64,000 bases of DNA from Caulobacter vibrioides (GTDB lineage Bacteria; Pseudomonadota; Alphaproteobacteria; Caulobacterales; Caulobacteraceae): positions 1 through 64,000 of the forward strand of contig LNIY01000095.1 in NCBI GenBank assembly GCA_001449105.1, read 5' to 3'. The notes beneath the pieces are model-generated. The model was not told where the DNA came from. It ran no database searches and saw only the letters and a program-made list of their open reading frames with translations. Each line of letters starts with the position of its first letter. The first letter of the stretch is position 1. Shown here piece by piece: positions 35,830-45,203 of the stretch. The translations under genes were made by a program, and so were the position numbers.

Positions 35830-38535
35830 CTATTTGCCCGAGGGGGGCATGTCAGCCTGAGCTACCGGTACGCTAACGGTGATCTCGACGCGCCGGTTCA
35901 ATGGTTCCTTATCGGGTTTGTCGGTGATCACAGCAGGATCGCGAGCTCCACGCGCTTCCTGCGCAATGATCCCCCTATCGACACCCAGCGCTACGAGCGC
36001 GCTCGTCACGGCCTGCGCCCGGTATTCGCTGATCCGGAGCGCGGCTGCTGAGGAGGCCAAGCCATCGTCATGTCCCACCACAAGAATACGGCTTGCTTTG
36101 GCCCTGTTCGCATAGGCGGCAGCTACGCTCACGAGACTCTGCGCTTCCGGCGTTAAGACGTATTGGTCAAACGGAAAAAACACCGTGAAGCCCCGGGCCT
36201 CGGTGTCCAGGCCTTCATCGGGTGTCGAATACCCCTGAATCTGGTTCTCGGTTGCCCGATCGATCCGGCGGATCGTCGCCAGGTCTCCCGTCCGCATGGC
36301 TTCTCGCAGAGCGTCGATGTCGGCTTGGTACACTGTACCCTCGCCCTCCTGCAGACGAGCTAGACGGTTGAGGGCGATCTGTCCCTCGATCCGGGCCAGT
36401 TTGAAAGTTGACGAGCTTCCGCCCGTGCTTGTGGCGCGGGCAGGGTCACTTGTTGTTGGCGAGGCGTCGCCGCCGACATGACCAACCGGTGTGCCGGGTA
36501 GACTTGGCGTTGAGGGGGACGTTGAGGAGGGTGTGGTGGTCGGGGATGAGGCGGTGTCGCTATAGAGCGGTTGGACCCACATCGCCACGGAGGCGGCGAG
36601 CACGGCGACGGCGATGCTGATCAGGGCGGGGCTGCGGGCGGCCTGGCGCAGTCTCTCGATGAGGCCGGGGGCCGCCGGCGTGGCCAGCTTGTCGGGCGCG
36701 CGGCCGTCGATGGCGTCAATCAGAAGCGGGTCATGCAGGTCGCTGTCTTCAGATTGGCGCAGCCAGTGGATGAGGAGGTCGGGGCGGCGCGGCGGCCGGC
36801 TGACATGGTGGCGCAGCGCCTCGGTGTCGGAGACCAGGAAGGCGTGAACCATCCGCACGGTGGCTCGCAGATCCTTGTGCGAGAGGTCGCGCGCGAGCCG
36901 CTCGCGCAATTGGTCGGGCATACGGCCGGCGCGCAACCAGGGCAGGCGCACGATCCGCAGCAGGGAGTCATCGTTGAGGAGGCAGCTGCGGCCGTCGGCG
37001 GTCTTCAGGGTCTTGCCGAGCGCCAGGGTCAGGGTGGGTTCAAGGCGGGGGAAGACGGCGAGAGCACGCAGCAGGCGCATCAGGTCCTCGCCCAGCCAAG
37101 TCTTCAAATCCTCCAGGAGGCCGTCGATCAAATCCTCGTCGAGGGGCTCGGCGCTGAGCAGCATGGCGCGGTGGCGGGACAGCTGAAACGGCAGGTCCAG
37201 CCGAGGCGGTTGGGATGGGGCGGTCGCGGGCGCTCCGCCGCCCACCATCAGCCAGTCTGCATAGCGGCGAACCCCGTCTGGGGTCGCCGGGAGCACCGCA
37301 AGGCCGGCACGGCGCAACGCCGCCTCGTCGCCTGCCCAATCGGACTCTGCCCGCGGATCGAGCACCGTGACCTGCCCGCCGATCGCCAGATCTTCCAGCC
37401 AGTCGACCGGTTCGCCGGTGGGCCGCACCAGTCGGTCGGTCTCGGCGAGCACCAGGGTGCGGGCGCCGCTGACGCCCGCCGTAAGCTCGGACAGAAGGGC
37501 CGGGCGCTCGGCGGGAGTGTCGAGGTTGGCCAACTGCCGTGGCCGACGGTTGAAGGCGTAGCGAGTGACCGCGGCGTGCTGGCGGCGCAGGCGACGCGCG
37601 AGCATTTCGCCCACCAGCGGCAGGTGGTCGCGTGGGCCCTCGCGGTCGATCAGCAGCAGATAGCCGGGTATCCTGGGGCGCGCGCCGAACCGCAGGGTCG
37701 GATATCCGGCGTTGCGCACCGTGGCGCGAAGACTGCGGCGAATGTTCAGGCGTGAGCCGGGAGCGCTGCTGTGGCGCGCCAGGCTGAGCATGGAGCGCAA
37801 CACTTCCTGGCCGCCGAAATAGTCGCCGAGCGCGGCGCCGAGCGCGACCGGGCGCGAGGTCTCGGGCGTCGGCCGGAAGGCGCGCTGCTCGCGCCGCAGC
37901 AGCAGGAGCAGGACGGCGCTCATCGTCAGGCCGAACAGGAGGGGGATCAGGCCCAGAAGCGCCCAGGGGCCAAGGTCGAACTTGAGAACCCAGCCGACAG
38001 GGTCGTGCCTTATGTCGATGAGGAGGCGCACCTGCGGCGTCGCGAGGTTTGGTGTCGGCGGCGGCGCGATCCCCGGCAGCGGAATTTCCCGACCGTTCAG
38101 GAGAAGGATGAGGAGGCCCAGCGCCACGAGGACGATCGCGCCGACCAAGCCGAGGACGAGGGCGTCGCGCCGGTCGCGCCGGAGATTCTCGTCAACCTCG
38201 GGCGTTGCCCGCCGGCGGGGCGGCGGAGGCTCGGATCTGGCGCGTCTGACCGACAGTCGCGGTGCGGGCGGAGCGACATCGGCCCTGAGTTCCTGGAACC
38301 GGGCCAGGAACTGGGCCTGTTCCTGAGGCGAGCTGCAGAAGACGGGCGACAGCCAGCGGGCGAAAGCCGCGTCGGTGGGAGCGATGCCGTGGTGATGCAA
38401 CGTCGCGCGAACCTCGTGCAACCGAAGCTGCTCGGCCGTTGAGAGCTCGAACTCCACGATCAGCCGCTCGACCAGGATCTCTTCCGGGGACGGCGGAGCC
38501 GGATCAGCTCCACTGACATTGGTGGCGACTGACAT
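35830..38535 (-). CDS. Three-pass membrane protein with vWA-like and periplasmic OmpA domains (MoxR partner)
   Basis: A 901-residue protein. Residues 1-120 are cytosolic (helical EILVERLIVEFELSTAEQLR, then a proline/arginine-rich stretch); membrane helices lie at about 125-146 and 190-213. Residues about 235-455 look like a von Willebrand A fold (GYLLLIDREGPRDHLPLVGE), but the DxSxS metal site is missing. A third helix at about 635-658 is followed by a Ser/Thr/Pro linker and an OmpA-like peptidoglycan-binding domain (FFPFDQYVLTPEAQ to LNRRVEITV). Topology would put the vWA part in the cytosol and OmpA in the periplasm. It starts 14 bases after the MoxR gene, so it is probably that ATPase's membrane partner. 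Confidence 0.82.
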   Translation of the reverse strand: MSVATNVSGADPAPPSPEEILVERLIVEFELSTAEQLRLHEVRATLHHHGIAPTDAAFARWLSPVFCSSPQEQAQFLARFQELRADVAPPAPRLSVRRARSEPPPPRRRATPEVDENLRRDRRDALVLGLVGAIVLVALGLLILLLNGREIPLPGIAPPPTPNLATPQVRLLIDIRHDPVGWVLKFDLGPWALLGLIPLLFGLTMSAVLLLLLRREQRAFRPTPETSRPVALGAALGDYFGGQEVLRSMLSLARHSSAPGSRLNIRRSLRATVRNAGYPTLRFGARPRIPGYLLLIDREGPRDHLPLVGEMLARRLRRQHAAVTRYAFNRRPRQLANLDTPAERPALLSELTAGVSGARTLVLAETDRLVRPTGEPVDWLEDLAIGGQVTVLDPRAESDWAGDEAALRRAGLAVLPATPDGVRRYADWLMVGGGAPATAPSQPPRLDLPFQLSRHRAMLLSAEPLDEDLIDGLLEDLKTWLGEDLMRLLRALAVFPRLEPTLTLALGKTLKTADGRSCLLNDDSLLRIVRLPWLRAGRMPDQLRERLARDLSHKDLRATVRMVHAFLVSDTEALRHHVSRPPRRPDLLIHWLRQSEDSDLHDPLLIDAIDGRAPDKLATPAAPGLIERLRQAARSPALISIAVAVLAASVAMWVQPLYSDTASSPTTTPSSTSPSTPSLPGTPVGHVGGDASPTTSDPARATSTGGSSSTFKLARIEGQIALNRLARLQEGEGTVYQADIDALREAMRTGDLATIRRIDRATENQIQGYSTPDEGLDTEARGFTVFFPFDQYVLTPEAQSLVSVAAAYANRAKASRILVVGHDDGLASSAAALRISEYRAQAVTSALVALGVDRGIIAQEARGARDPAVITDKPDKEPLNRRVEITVSVPVAQADMPPSGK

Positions 38536-38549
38536 TGGCCTAGTCCCGC

Positions 38550-39734
38550 TCAGCGCCAGCTTGGGCTGTCGGGCAAGGCGGCGCCCCTGGCTTCCCTGGG
38601 CCTGCCCCGCGCCCCCTCCATCCACTTCGTGATCATATCCAGGCCAGCCCTCTGGTCGTCGGCCTGCTTGAGCAGAGCCGTCAGGCTCTGGGCGAGCTGG
38701 TCGCGCTGCTTGCGGCCCCAGGCCTTCAATCCTGACCCCGCCCCTAGCCGGGCCAGCACCTCGGACCAGGCCAGCAGTTCGGCCGTACCCGGCTTGCGGT
38801 GGATGGCGTCCTGGCTGGAGTGCAGCAGGTCGGCCACCTCCACGACCTCGTTTATGAGGTTTTCGCTGACGGACCGGCCCTTCAGCGATCCTTGTAGGAT
38901 AGCCTTCAGGGTCTCGCCGCGGACGCGAGGGACGTCGAAATAGGCGCAGCGACGTAGAAACGGTTCGGGCAGCGGCTTTTCAGCATTGCTGGTGATCACC
39001 ACGATGGGACGCACCTTGCGGTCGGTCTTCACCCGCAGGCCCAACTCGGCGATCAGGAAGGTCATGTTCTCGACTTCCACGAGGAGGTCGTTGGGGGTGT
39101 CGCGCGGCGCCTTGTCGAGCTCGTCGATCAGCACCACGCGCACCTCGCGCCCGCGGAACGGCTGGCGGAAGTCAGCGTCGTCCGGAAACAGGTCGCACAC
39201 CCGCACCTCGTCGCCTGTCGGCTGCCAGCCGGGCCCGAAGGCGTCGTCCAGCAGCTTGCGGTGGCGCTGGATCACGTCGCCCCCCTTGAGCTCTTCGCCG
39301 CCCACCGTCCAGAGCACCGAGTTGGGTCCGGCGGCGCGCACGATGCCATAGCCGAGCGCGTTGAAGCGGAGATAGCGTACCAGTGGCTTCACATCGAATT
39401 GGGGCGTGCGCCCCGCAGCGGCGTCGCGGAAGCGGGCGACGTCGTCGAAGGCGTAGAGCAGGTCGGCGCCCAGCGTTGTGGACTTCACGTCGAAGCGAAG
39501 AACCTCGTTGGCGTTCAGATGATGGGCCAGCCACTTGGCGGCTTGGGTCTTGCCTGCGCCGGGCGCGCCGGTAAGCACGATAGGCTCGCCCAGCATCATG
39601 GCTACATCCACGGCCTCCTTGAGGCCCGGCGGCGGGTTGTAGTTGACCGGGTCGTCATGCCTAGCGGTCAGCGGCTCGCACAGCTTCAACGGGTCCGTTG
39701 ACTCGAGCGCGAGGAAATGGGGCGGTGATTGCAT
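38550..39734 (-). CDS. MoxR-type AAA+ ATPase
   Basis: A 394-residue AAA+ ATPase. Walker A GAPGAGKT at residues 56-63, Walker B VVLIDELDKAP at about 200-210, sensor 1 in VVITSNAEKP and arginines RR at 261-262. MoxR proteins work as chaperone-like or remodelling ATPases with vWA partners. The ATG at 39734 follows the trypsin-like gene stop by two bases; an upstream ATG at 39767 lies within that gene. Central enzyme of the four-gene accessory cassette. The C-terminal 100 residues are helical with an Arg-rich tail. Confidence 0.9.
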   Translation of the reverse strand: MQSPPHFLALESTDPLKLCEPLTARHDDPVNYNPPPGLKEAVDVAMMLGEPIVLTGAPGAGKTQAAKWLAHHLNANEVLRFDVKSTTLGADLLYAFDDVARFRDAAAGRTPQFDVKPLVRYLRFNALGYGIVRAAGPNSVLWTVGGEELKGGDVIQRHRKLLDDAFGPGWQPTGDEVRVCDLFPDDADFRQPFRGREVRVVLIDELDKAPRDTPNDLLVEVENMTFLIAELGLRVKTDRKVRPIVVITSNAEKPLPEPFLRRCAYFDVPRVRGETLKAILQGSLKGRSVSENLINEVVEVADLLHSSQDAIHRKPGTAELLAWSEVLARLGAGSGLKAWGRKQRDQLAQSLTALLKQADDQRAGLDMITKWMEGARGRPREARGAALPDSPSWR

Positions 39735-39736
39735 CA

Positions 39737-41305
39737 CTATTCCTGCGGGTTGAGTTGCGAGAGCCAATGGCGGAGCTGGTTGAGGCGCGGCATGGCGCCC
39801 GAGGCGAGGAGTTCGCTGGTGGCGCGGGTGTGCAGTTCAAAGACTTCAGTTTCCCGCAGCGGGACATGTTCTGCTACCTCCTCGAGCCAGTCCTGGAGGT
39901 CGCGATCGTCGACACAGGCGAGGAGGCCGGCATTGACGACCACCACCTGATCTCCGTGGCTAGCGAGGCTGGAGACGCGCTCGCGCAGAGCCTCCTCGTT
40001 GACAGGTCCGTTTTGCGAGGACGGCTTGACGCAGAGCAGGTGGACCAAGGCGCGGTTCAGAGGCTCTTCGGCGATCTGCGCCCAATAGGCTGACCAGCCC
40101 TTGAGCAACTCCACGTCCGGCGCGTCGAGCTGGTCCGCGAACAGTTCAGAGTACAGGGTCTTGGAGCAGGAGCTGGCGCGCAGGGCGGCGCGGACGTCCG
40201 ACGGCGCGGTGGATTCCGCATCGAGGGCCCGCATCAGCCGGCGCTTCAGGAATTTAAGCGCCTCGTCCGCGCTCTGTCCGGGCATGCGCCATGTCGCTTC
40301 CTCACGCTTCCACTTGGGCGGCAGCCGCACGATCTCGCCCCGGGTGTAGACGCCAGCCTCGACCAGGAAATGGCTCTGGAAACGGTCGAAGAGGTGTTCC
40401 GGCAAGTCGTCGTCCTGGCTGCCGAACACTCCAATCACCGGCTGCCGACCGGTGCGGCCGACGAAGGTCGCGTCCTCGAGAGGTTGAAAAACGTGGGTTC
40501 GGTCGCAGTTGTGCAGGTATCGCGCGAGGCGAGCACGGAGCGGCGTTCGCCGCCATTGGTCCTCGTCACCAATCACCGTGTTGCTTGGGGGGGCGTCCTG
40601 GCTCGCCAAGGTGCCCACGAGCGTTTTTGTCGGCGGCGGCAGCTGCCACGCTTCCGCGATCTTGGGCGCCCTCAGCAGCATGTCGATTGGGATGAACAGG
40701 CCGGTCTGCTTCTGCTGCCGCTCGGCCACCATGCCCAGCACGCCGTCGTCCGAGCGGACGCCCGCGCCCGAGCATCCCGGCACGATCTCATCGTCGTTGA
40801 CGAGCGCCCGGATAGTCATCCGGTTACCGACGACCGCGCCACGTACCCGGCCGTTGAAGTTGATCCCGCCTTGCTCGTCGGCCGAGACGCCGTTGCCCCA
40901 AACCTCTGTTCTAGACTCGGGCTTGGGACCACGGCGGGCAATGACCACGTCGGCGGGCGGGATGAAGGTCTCGGGAAGCAACTCAAGCAGCGCAACATCG
41001 TCCAGATCGGACCGGGCGCGAACCTCGCTGGATTGCGGCCACCAGGCGGCTATCCGGGCGGTGATCGGTTGAGGCCAGAGGTTACTAAAGGCGAAGGCGA
41101 GCGTGATCGGCGCCTGTGGGGGAGCGGGGTTGTCGATCCAGGCGTCCGTATCACCGAGGGACTCGGCCACCACGTGGGCGCAGGTCAGTACATGGCGAGG
41201 GCCGATGAGGAAGCCCATGCCGACCCGGACCCCCTCGACGTTCTCGGGGCTGCCCGCAAGCAGGATGTGGACATCGATCTCGTCGAAGCCTGGAAAGTCA
41301 CTCAC
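39737..41305 (-). CDS. Trypsin-like serine protease with C-terminal STAND-like region
   Basis: A 522-residue cytosolic protein without signal peptide. Residues 1-210 form a chymotrypsin-fold protease: H44 in VLTCAHVV, D102/D103 in LDDVALLELL and S179 in PGCSGAGV make a complete catalytic triad. The rest begins with HVFQPLEDATFVGRTGR and VIGVFGSQDDDLPEHLFDRF, resembling the inactive STAND (iSTAND) type regions described in predicted conflict systems, although no Walker A is visible. It is two bases from the MoxR gene. Inference: a protease effector gated by the MoxR ATPase. Confidence 0.8.
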   Translation of the reverse strand: MSDFPGFDEIDVHILLAGSPENVEGVRVGMGFLIGPRHVLTCAHVVAESLGDTDAWIDNPAPPQAPITLAFAFSNLWPQPITARIAAWWPQSSEVRARSDLDDVALLELLPETFIPPADVVIARRGPKPESRTEVWGNGVSADEQGGINFNGRVRGAVVGNRMTIRALVNDDEIVPGCSGAGVRSDDGVLGMVAERQQKQTGLFIPIDMLLRAPKIAEAWQLPPPTKTLVGTLASQDAPPSNTVIGDEDQWRRTPLRARLARYLHNCDRTHVFQPLEDATFVGRTGRQPVIGVFGSQDDDLPEHLFDRFQSHFLVEAGVYTRGEIVRLPPKWKREEATWRMPGQSADEALKFLKRRLMRALDAESTAPSDVRAALRASSCSKTLYSELFADQLDAPDVELLKGWSAYWAQIAEEPLNRALVHLLCVKPSSQNGPVNEEALRERVSSLASHGDQVVVVNAGLLACVDDRDLQDWLEEVAEHVPLRETEVFELHTRATSELLASGAMPRLNQLRHWLSQLNPQE

Positions 41306-41479
41306 CGCCCACCCTCAGACCGCCATGGAGACGCCGCGTAATGGACACTCAAACCGATCTGGCTACCCACGCCTTCGGGTCCAAGGCCAGGTCCATTATC
41401 GCCCCTTGAAGCCAAGGGTCGGTGCAATGGGTCAGGGTTGTCAATCCCGCTGAGCACCACCCTTGAGGGCGCTGGCCGG

Positions 41480-44400
41480 TCAGGTTTGCACTCGGGCATA
41501 GGGATGGCCGTAGACGCTGTAGGCAAGCCAGGTGGATTCGCCGTGGGCCTTGGCGGCCTCGCGCGCCGCCCTGGTCGCGTGGACCACGGCCTTCCCCGCC
41601 TTGAGCTGCTCGTAGAAGGTCCGCGAGAAGACCAGGGCGGTGTGGTCCGCCACCGACCAGAGCGTGCCGACGAACAGGCCCGCCCCCTGACGAACGAAAG
41701 CCTGCGCCAGCCCGCCAGCGCCGCTCAGACCATAGCCGCCGACGCCGGTTTGGCAGGCGTTCAGAAAGATGATCGGCTTCACCCCATCGCTGGCGAGGTT
41801 GGCGTAGCTGCGCACCGCCGCCAGTGACAGTTCCTCGCGCGCCACGCGGCCACCGCGCTGGAAGCCCTCGAGCAGCAGGCCGGAGTTCCAGATGCGGTCC
41901 GGATCTGCGCTTCCGTGGCAGGCGAAGTGAAGGATGTCGAAGTCCTGCCCGGAGGTGCGGCCGAGCGCCGAGAGAACCGGTTCAATGTGGGGGGCCACGG
42001 GCCGGGCGCCGAGCACTTCGCTCACCATGGCCACTTCGTCTGGCTGGCTGGGGAGGCTCAGATTCGGATCGAGATAGTCGGGGATGCAGTAGAGCGCACG
42101 ATCCTCGCGCAGGCGGAGACGGGCGGGCGCGACACCCACGTTGGTGATCCACCGGGTCAGGCCGAGCTCGGCCAGGAACTTACCCCCGGCCAGCGGCATG
42201 CTCCGCGAGTCCGGATCCAGTATCCAGGCGACCTCCCAGGGGATGGAGGGCTCTTGAGCGAAAACCTGCAGGCTGCCGATCTGGTCGCGGCGGTTCCAGA
42301 TCAGGCGCTGAAGGTCCCTGGGCAGGAGCCGGAACAGTTCTGCTCCCTCAGCGCGGATCAGCATCATCAGCGGCTCGAAATCTCCGCTGCTGTCGGTCCA
42401 ACTGTTCTCAAGGCGCTTGTAAAGGTCGCGGATATAGCTGGTCTTGTCGATGCGTTGCCAATCGGTCTCGTACTCGTCCTCGATGCCGAGCTCGGGTGCG
42501 CTGACCAGGAAACGCAGGCGCCACAGACCGTTGTCGCCGCCCTCCTCGAGGATGCGCAGGTCGACGATGGGAGGATCCAGATCCTGCGGAGTCATGGTGG
42601 CGCTGGCGGCGATGGCGCCGGTGGAGACGAACACCGGCTGGAGCACGACGCGGGTCAGCCGCCGATTGTCGAGGAAGACATCGGCCCAGACCTCGGCCAT
42701 GCCGGGCGCGACGCCCTGCACCTGGAAGCCCAAGACTTCCGGAGCGCCCGGCTTGGGGGCGTCGACCCAGGTGGCGTCGTCTCCGACAATCCGGCAGTTG
42801 ACCCGCGCGGCCACCCGCACGAGCAGTCGGGCCGCCTTGGCCACGGGGATGAGCGCCTCGGCGCGGACCTGACCCTCTACGGCGGCGATCTCCTCGCGCG
42901 ACAGGGTGACCTCAAGCATTGTGGGCCGCTCCAGGGCGGGCGTTTCCGGCATCGAGGCGGTCACATGGCATGGCGGGACGGTGGCCGGTGGCGGCGACTC
43001 GGCCTTCGTCAGTTCCAGCTCGGCTGCGCCGCTGTCGCCCGAGATCGCGGCGCTGGCGGCCATAGCCCTGAGATCGCGACCACGGGTGGTGCGCCGAGAC
43101 GAGCCTGTGACGTCCGCAAGATTGGCGCTGACCGCCCTGCGGGTCGAGCGAGCAAGGCGCGGCGTCGAGGGGGCGGACATGGCCGGGGGCGGCGACGTTT
43201 CGAAAGCCGACGGCGATTCCACCGGCCCGCGCGTGCGGCGCGGGACCACCAACTCGGCTGGCAGCGGCGGCAGGCCTAGCCAGGCGAGCAGTCGCTCGGA
43301 GGTCTCCGGCGCGGTGAAGTAGACCGTATGATAGATGGTCTCGACGTCGCCGAACGGGTAGGTGTCGGTCAGCCAGCCAGAGCGCTCTCCGAAGTTCGTC
43401 ATGGACTCGGTGTCGACCACCAAGTCGTTGGGCTGCCCCCCCCATAGATCGTTGGTGACCCGATCGAGCAGCACCTGGGCCAACTCCTTTGAGAGGCCGC
43501 GACGAAGCTCGAAGTGGGGAACGAAGTTCGAGGTGATCGCGTGATAGGCCGGCGCCGCGTCGCCGCGGAACGGGATCGCGCCCAGCCGGCGCACGGTCTC
43601 GCCATCGGGCTGCATGGAGGCCAGGCCTGGAACGCGGCGCTCGTTGATGGCCACCTGGGGCAGCATCTGGACGAACTCTCCCAGGGTCTTGACGCCCAGG
43701 CGCACCAGCGGGTCCAGCGGCGCACCGGCCAACAGGGTCACCGCCCGCGCCCCGGCCATGATGGCGTTGGTATAGAGGTCGGCCAAAGCCTCCCAGTTGG
43801 CCGGGCTGGACAGGTGTGTGCCGGCGTTCGTGCAGCCAACGAAGACGGCGCGGCCCAGGCGAAGGTCAGGGCGGCTGGCGGCGAAGATCTCGTCGAACAG
43901 CACCCGCAACACCAGGCCGCCGCGGCTGTAAGCGATGGCGTCCACCTGGGCGCCGGGCGGGAGGCCGGCGAGCGCGTCGGCCATCAGCTCGGCGTTGGCC
44001 TCCACGCTCTGGGCGAGAGTCTTGTGATCGAAGCCCAGCACGGCGTCATAGGCGTCGAGGGCGGCGTTCAGGAAGAACTGTCCTGCCGGATGTGCGCAAA
44101 GGTGGCCGAAGCTGCCGGAGGTGTTCGAGAAGGTCCCATGCACCAGCAGAAGTACGCGCATCGGCCGGTCTGCCGGCGCGACCGGAACGGTCGCCTGGCC
44201 GGGGCGCCAGGTTTTCGGATCGGCGGCGGTGACGCGCACCAGTCCGCCGGGGCTATCCCCCTCGATGCGCGCCATCACCGCGTCGATGGTTAGGCGGATG
44301 GCGAATTTCAGCACCACTGCGCGGATCGGCTTGGTGAGGCGGTCCACCACCCAACCGAGGGGGGAGCGAGTGACGCGCCCACGCGGAGGCGCCGCGCCAA

Positions 44401-44812
44401 TGGTGAAGGTTAGGGCTCCGGCCTCGGCGCTGCGGGTGACGCGACCTTCACCTGCCTCGTTGGCTTGCAGCCAAGCGTAGGTCCCTTCCTCGGTTTCCAC
44501 CAACACAACGGCGCTCTCGCCAGCGCCGACGGCGACGCTTACCCGGACAGCTTCATCGTCGCCTTCCGCGCGAACGGAGCGGCGTTCTGCGGCAGGAGGT
44601 TCCAGGCTCACGTCCGCGGCCACGGTGAGTCCCGAGGCGGCGAGCGCGGCGAGCATCACGTCGTCCCCGGGCGTTGCACCTTCCGCGCGGGTGCGCCGAC
44701 GGGTGCGACTGCCGGCATCATCGCTCGAGAGGATTCTGACTACTACGTCGTCCGGCGTCTCGAAGACCACTTCGCTAGAGCCGCCCGCGCCAACGGTCCG
44801 CACAGTCCGCAT
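41480..44812 (-). CDS. Alpha/beta-hydrolase - CHAT protease fusion protein
   Basis: A 1,110-residue protein joining two putative enzymes. Residues about 215-515 are a lipase-like alpha/beta hydrolase: oxyanion strand VLLLVHGTFSNTSG and nucleophile S296 in AIAYSRGGLVLR. A low-complexity Ser/Thr/Arg linker and a beta-rich central part follow. The C-terminus is a CHAT (caspase-HetF-associated) protease: H966 in DILHFACHGSAD and C1020 in FLNACQTGVGG form the dyad. I start at ATG 44812; a TTG 15 bases upstream is also possible. There is no signal peptide. It is first in the cassette, 174 bases before the trypsin-like gene. Confidence 0.85.
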   Translation of the reverse strand: MRTVRTVGAGGSSEVVFETPDDVVVRILSSDDAGSRTRRRTRAEGATPGDDVMLAALAASGLTVAADVSLEPPAAERRSVRAEGDDEAVRVSVAVGAGESAVVLVETEEGTYAWLQANEAGEGRVTRSAEAGALTFTIGAAPPRGRVTRSPLGWVVDRLTKPIRAVVLKFAIRLTIDAVMARIEGDSPGGLVRVTAADPKTWRPGQATVPVAPADRPMRVLLLVHGTFSNTSGSFGHLCAHPAGQFFLNAALDAYDAVLGFDHKTLAQSVEANAELMADALAGLPPGAQVDAIAYSRGGLVLRVLFDEIFAASRPDLRLGRAVFVGCTNAGTHLSSPANWEALADLYTNAIMAGARAVTLLAGAPLDPLVRLGVKTLGEFVQMLPQVAINERRVPGLASMQPDGETVRRLGAIPFRGDAAPAYHAITSNFVPHFELRRGLSKELAQVLLDRVTNDLWGGQPNDLVVDTESMTNFGERSGWLTDTYPFGDVETIYHTVYFTAPETSERLLAWLGLPPLPAELVVPRRTRGPVESPSAFETSPPPAMSAPSTPRLARSTRRAVSANLADVTGSSRRTTRGRDLRAMAASAAISGDSGAAELELTKAESPPPATVPPCHVTASMPETPALERPTMLEVTLSREEIAAVEGQVRAEALIPVAKAARLLVRVAARVNCRIVGDDATWVDAPKPGAPEVLGFQVQGVAPGMAEVWADVFLDNRRLTRVVLQPVFVSTGAIAASATMTPQDLDPPIVDLRILEEGGDNGLWRLRFLVSAPELGIEDEYETDWQRIDKTSYIRDLYKRLENSWTDSSGDFEPLMMLIRAEGAELFRLLPRDLQRLIWNRRDQIGSLQVFAQEPSIPWEVAWILDPDSRSMPLAGGKFLAELGLTRWITNVGVAPARLRLREDRALYCIPDYLDPNLSLPSQPDEVAMVSEVLGARPVAPHIEPVLSALGRTSGQDFDILHFACHGSADPDRIWNSGLLLEGFQRGGRVAREELSLAAVRSYANLASDGVKPIIFLNACQTGVGGYGLSGAGGLAQAFVRQGAGLFVGTLWSVADHTALVFSRTFYEQLKAGKAVVHATRAAREAAKAHGESTWLAYSVYGHPYARVQT

Positions 44813-44843
44813 CTCGCCCCCGCTCAACTAATCCGTGCTTCTT

Positions 44844-44872
44844 GATTTTTCACCAATCTAAGGTGAGTGCAA
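44844..44872 (-). promoter_or_regulatory. Putative promoter with small operator palindrome for the CHAT cassette
   Basis: On the minus strand TTGCACTC is followed by TTAGATTGGTGAAAAATC, a spacing like that of the two tRNA-Lys promoters in this window. Between the elements lies the inverted repeat TCACC-N7-GGTGA (44850-44866). It is about 35-60 bases before the CHAT start and could bring the four genes under one repressor. Confidence 0.4.
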
Positions 44873-45110
44873 CTTTAAATCGCCCACGCATTCAAGCTGT
44901 CTGCGGCTTTGCGATCTGCCTCGGTGTGCTGCGGCGCCGCTGTATGAAGAACGGCGGTGTTCGCAGGCCGGTCGCGGCGAGTGCAGGACGTGCACCATGG
45001 AGCACGGCGACCTGTGTGACGGCCCGACAGAGCGTTGAATCAAGCGCATCGCCAAAGCAGCGGTTCTTCAAGGGCGCTAGGCTGGGCGTCGTGTTTTTGG
45101 AGACAAGCCA

Positions 45111-45203
45111 ATGCCCGAACTTGGCGCTTACCTGACGGGGCGCCTTCTTTTTTGCCTGCGACGCGGGGGCTCCGCCGGGCGCGAGGCGGTTTTGTGCGGG
45201 TGA
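45111..45203 (+). CDS. Possible 30-codon leader peptide upstream of the ABC-F gene
   Basis: Short frame encoding MPELGAYLTGRLLFCLRRGG and ten more residues. GGAG lies eight bases before its ATG. It ends 72 bases before the ABC-F start and is followed by the small hairpin CCCGAT-C-ATCGGG (about 45208-45220). ABC-F genes are often controlled by leader-peptide attenuation, which makes the frame worth noting, yet its length is within chance. The rest of the 448-base gap (44828-45275) shows no gene. Confidence 0.3.
   Translation: MPELGAYLTGRLLFCLRRGGSAGREAVLCG

Noticed and set aside
39172-39701. Frames antisense to the MoxR gene as possible antitoxins
   Set aside because: No start signals or motifs; they simply mirror the AAA+ coding sequence.
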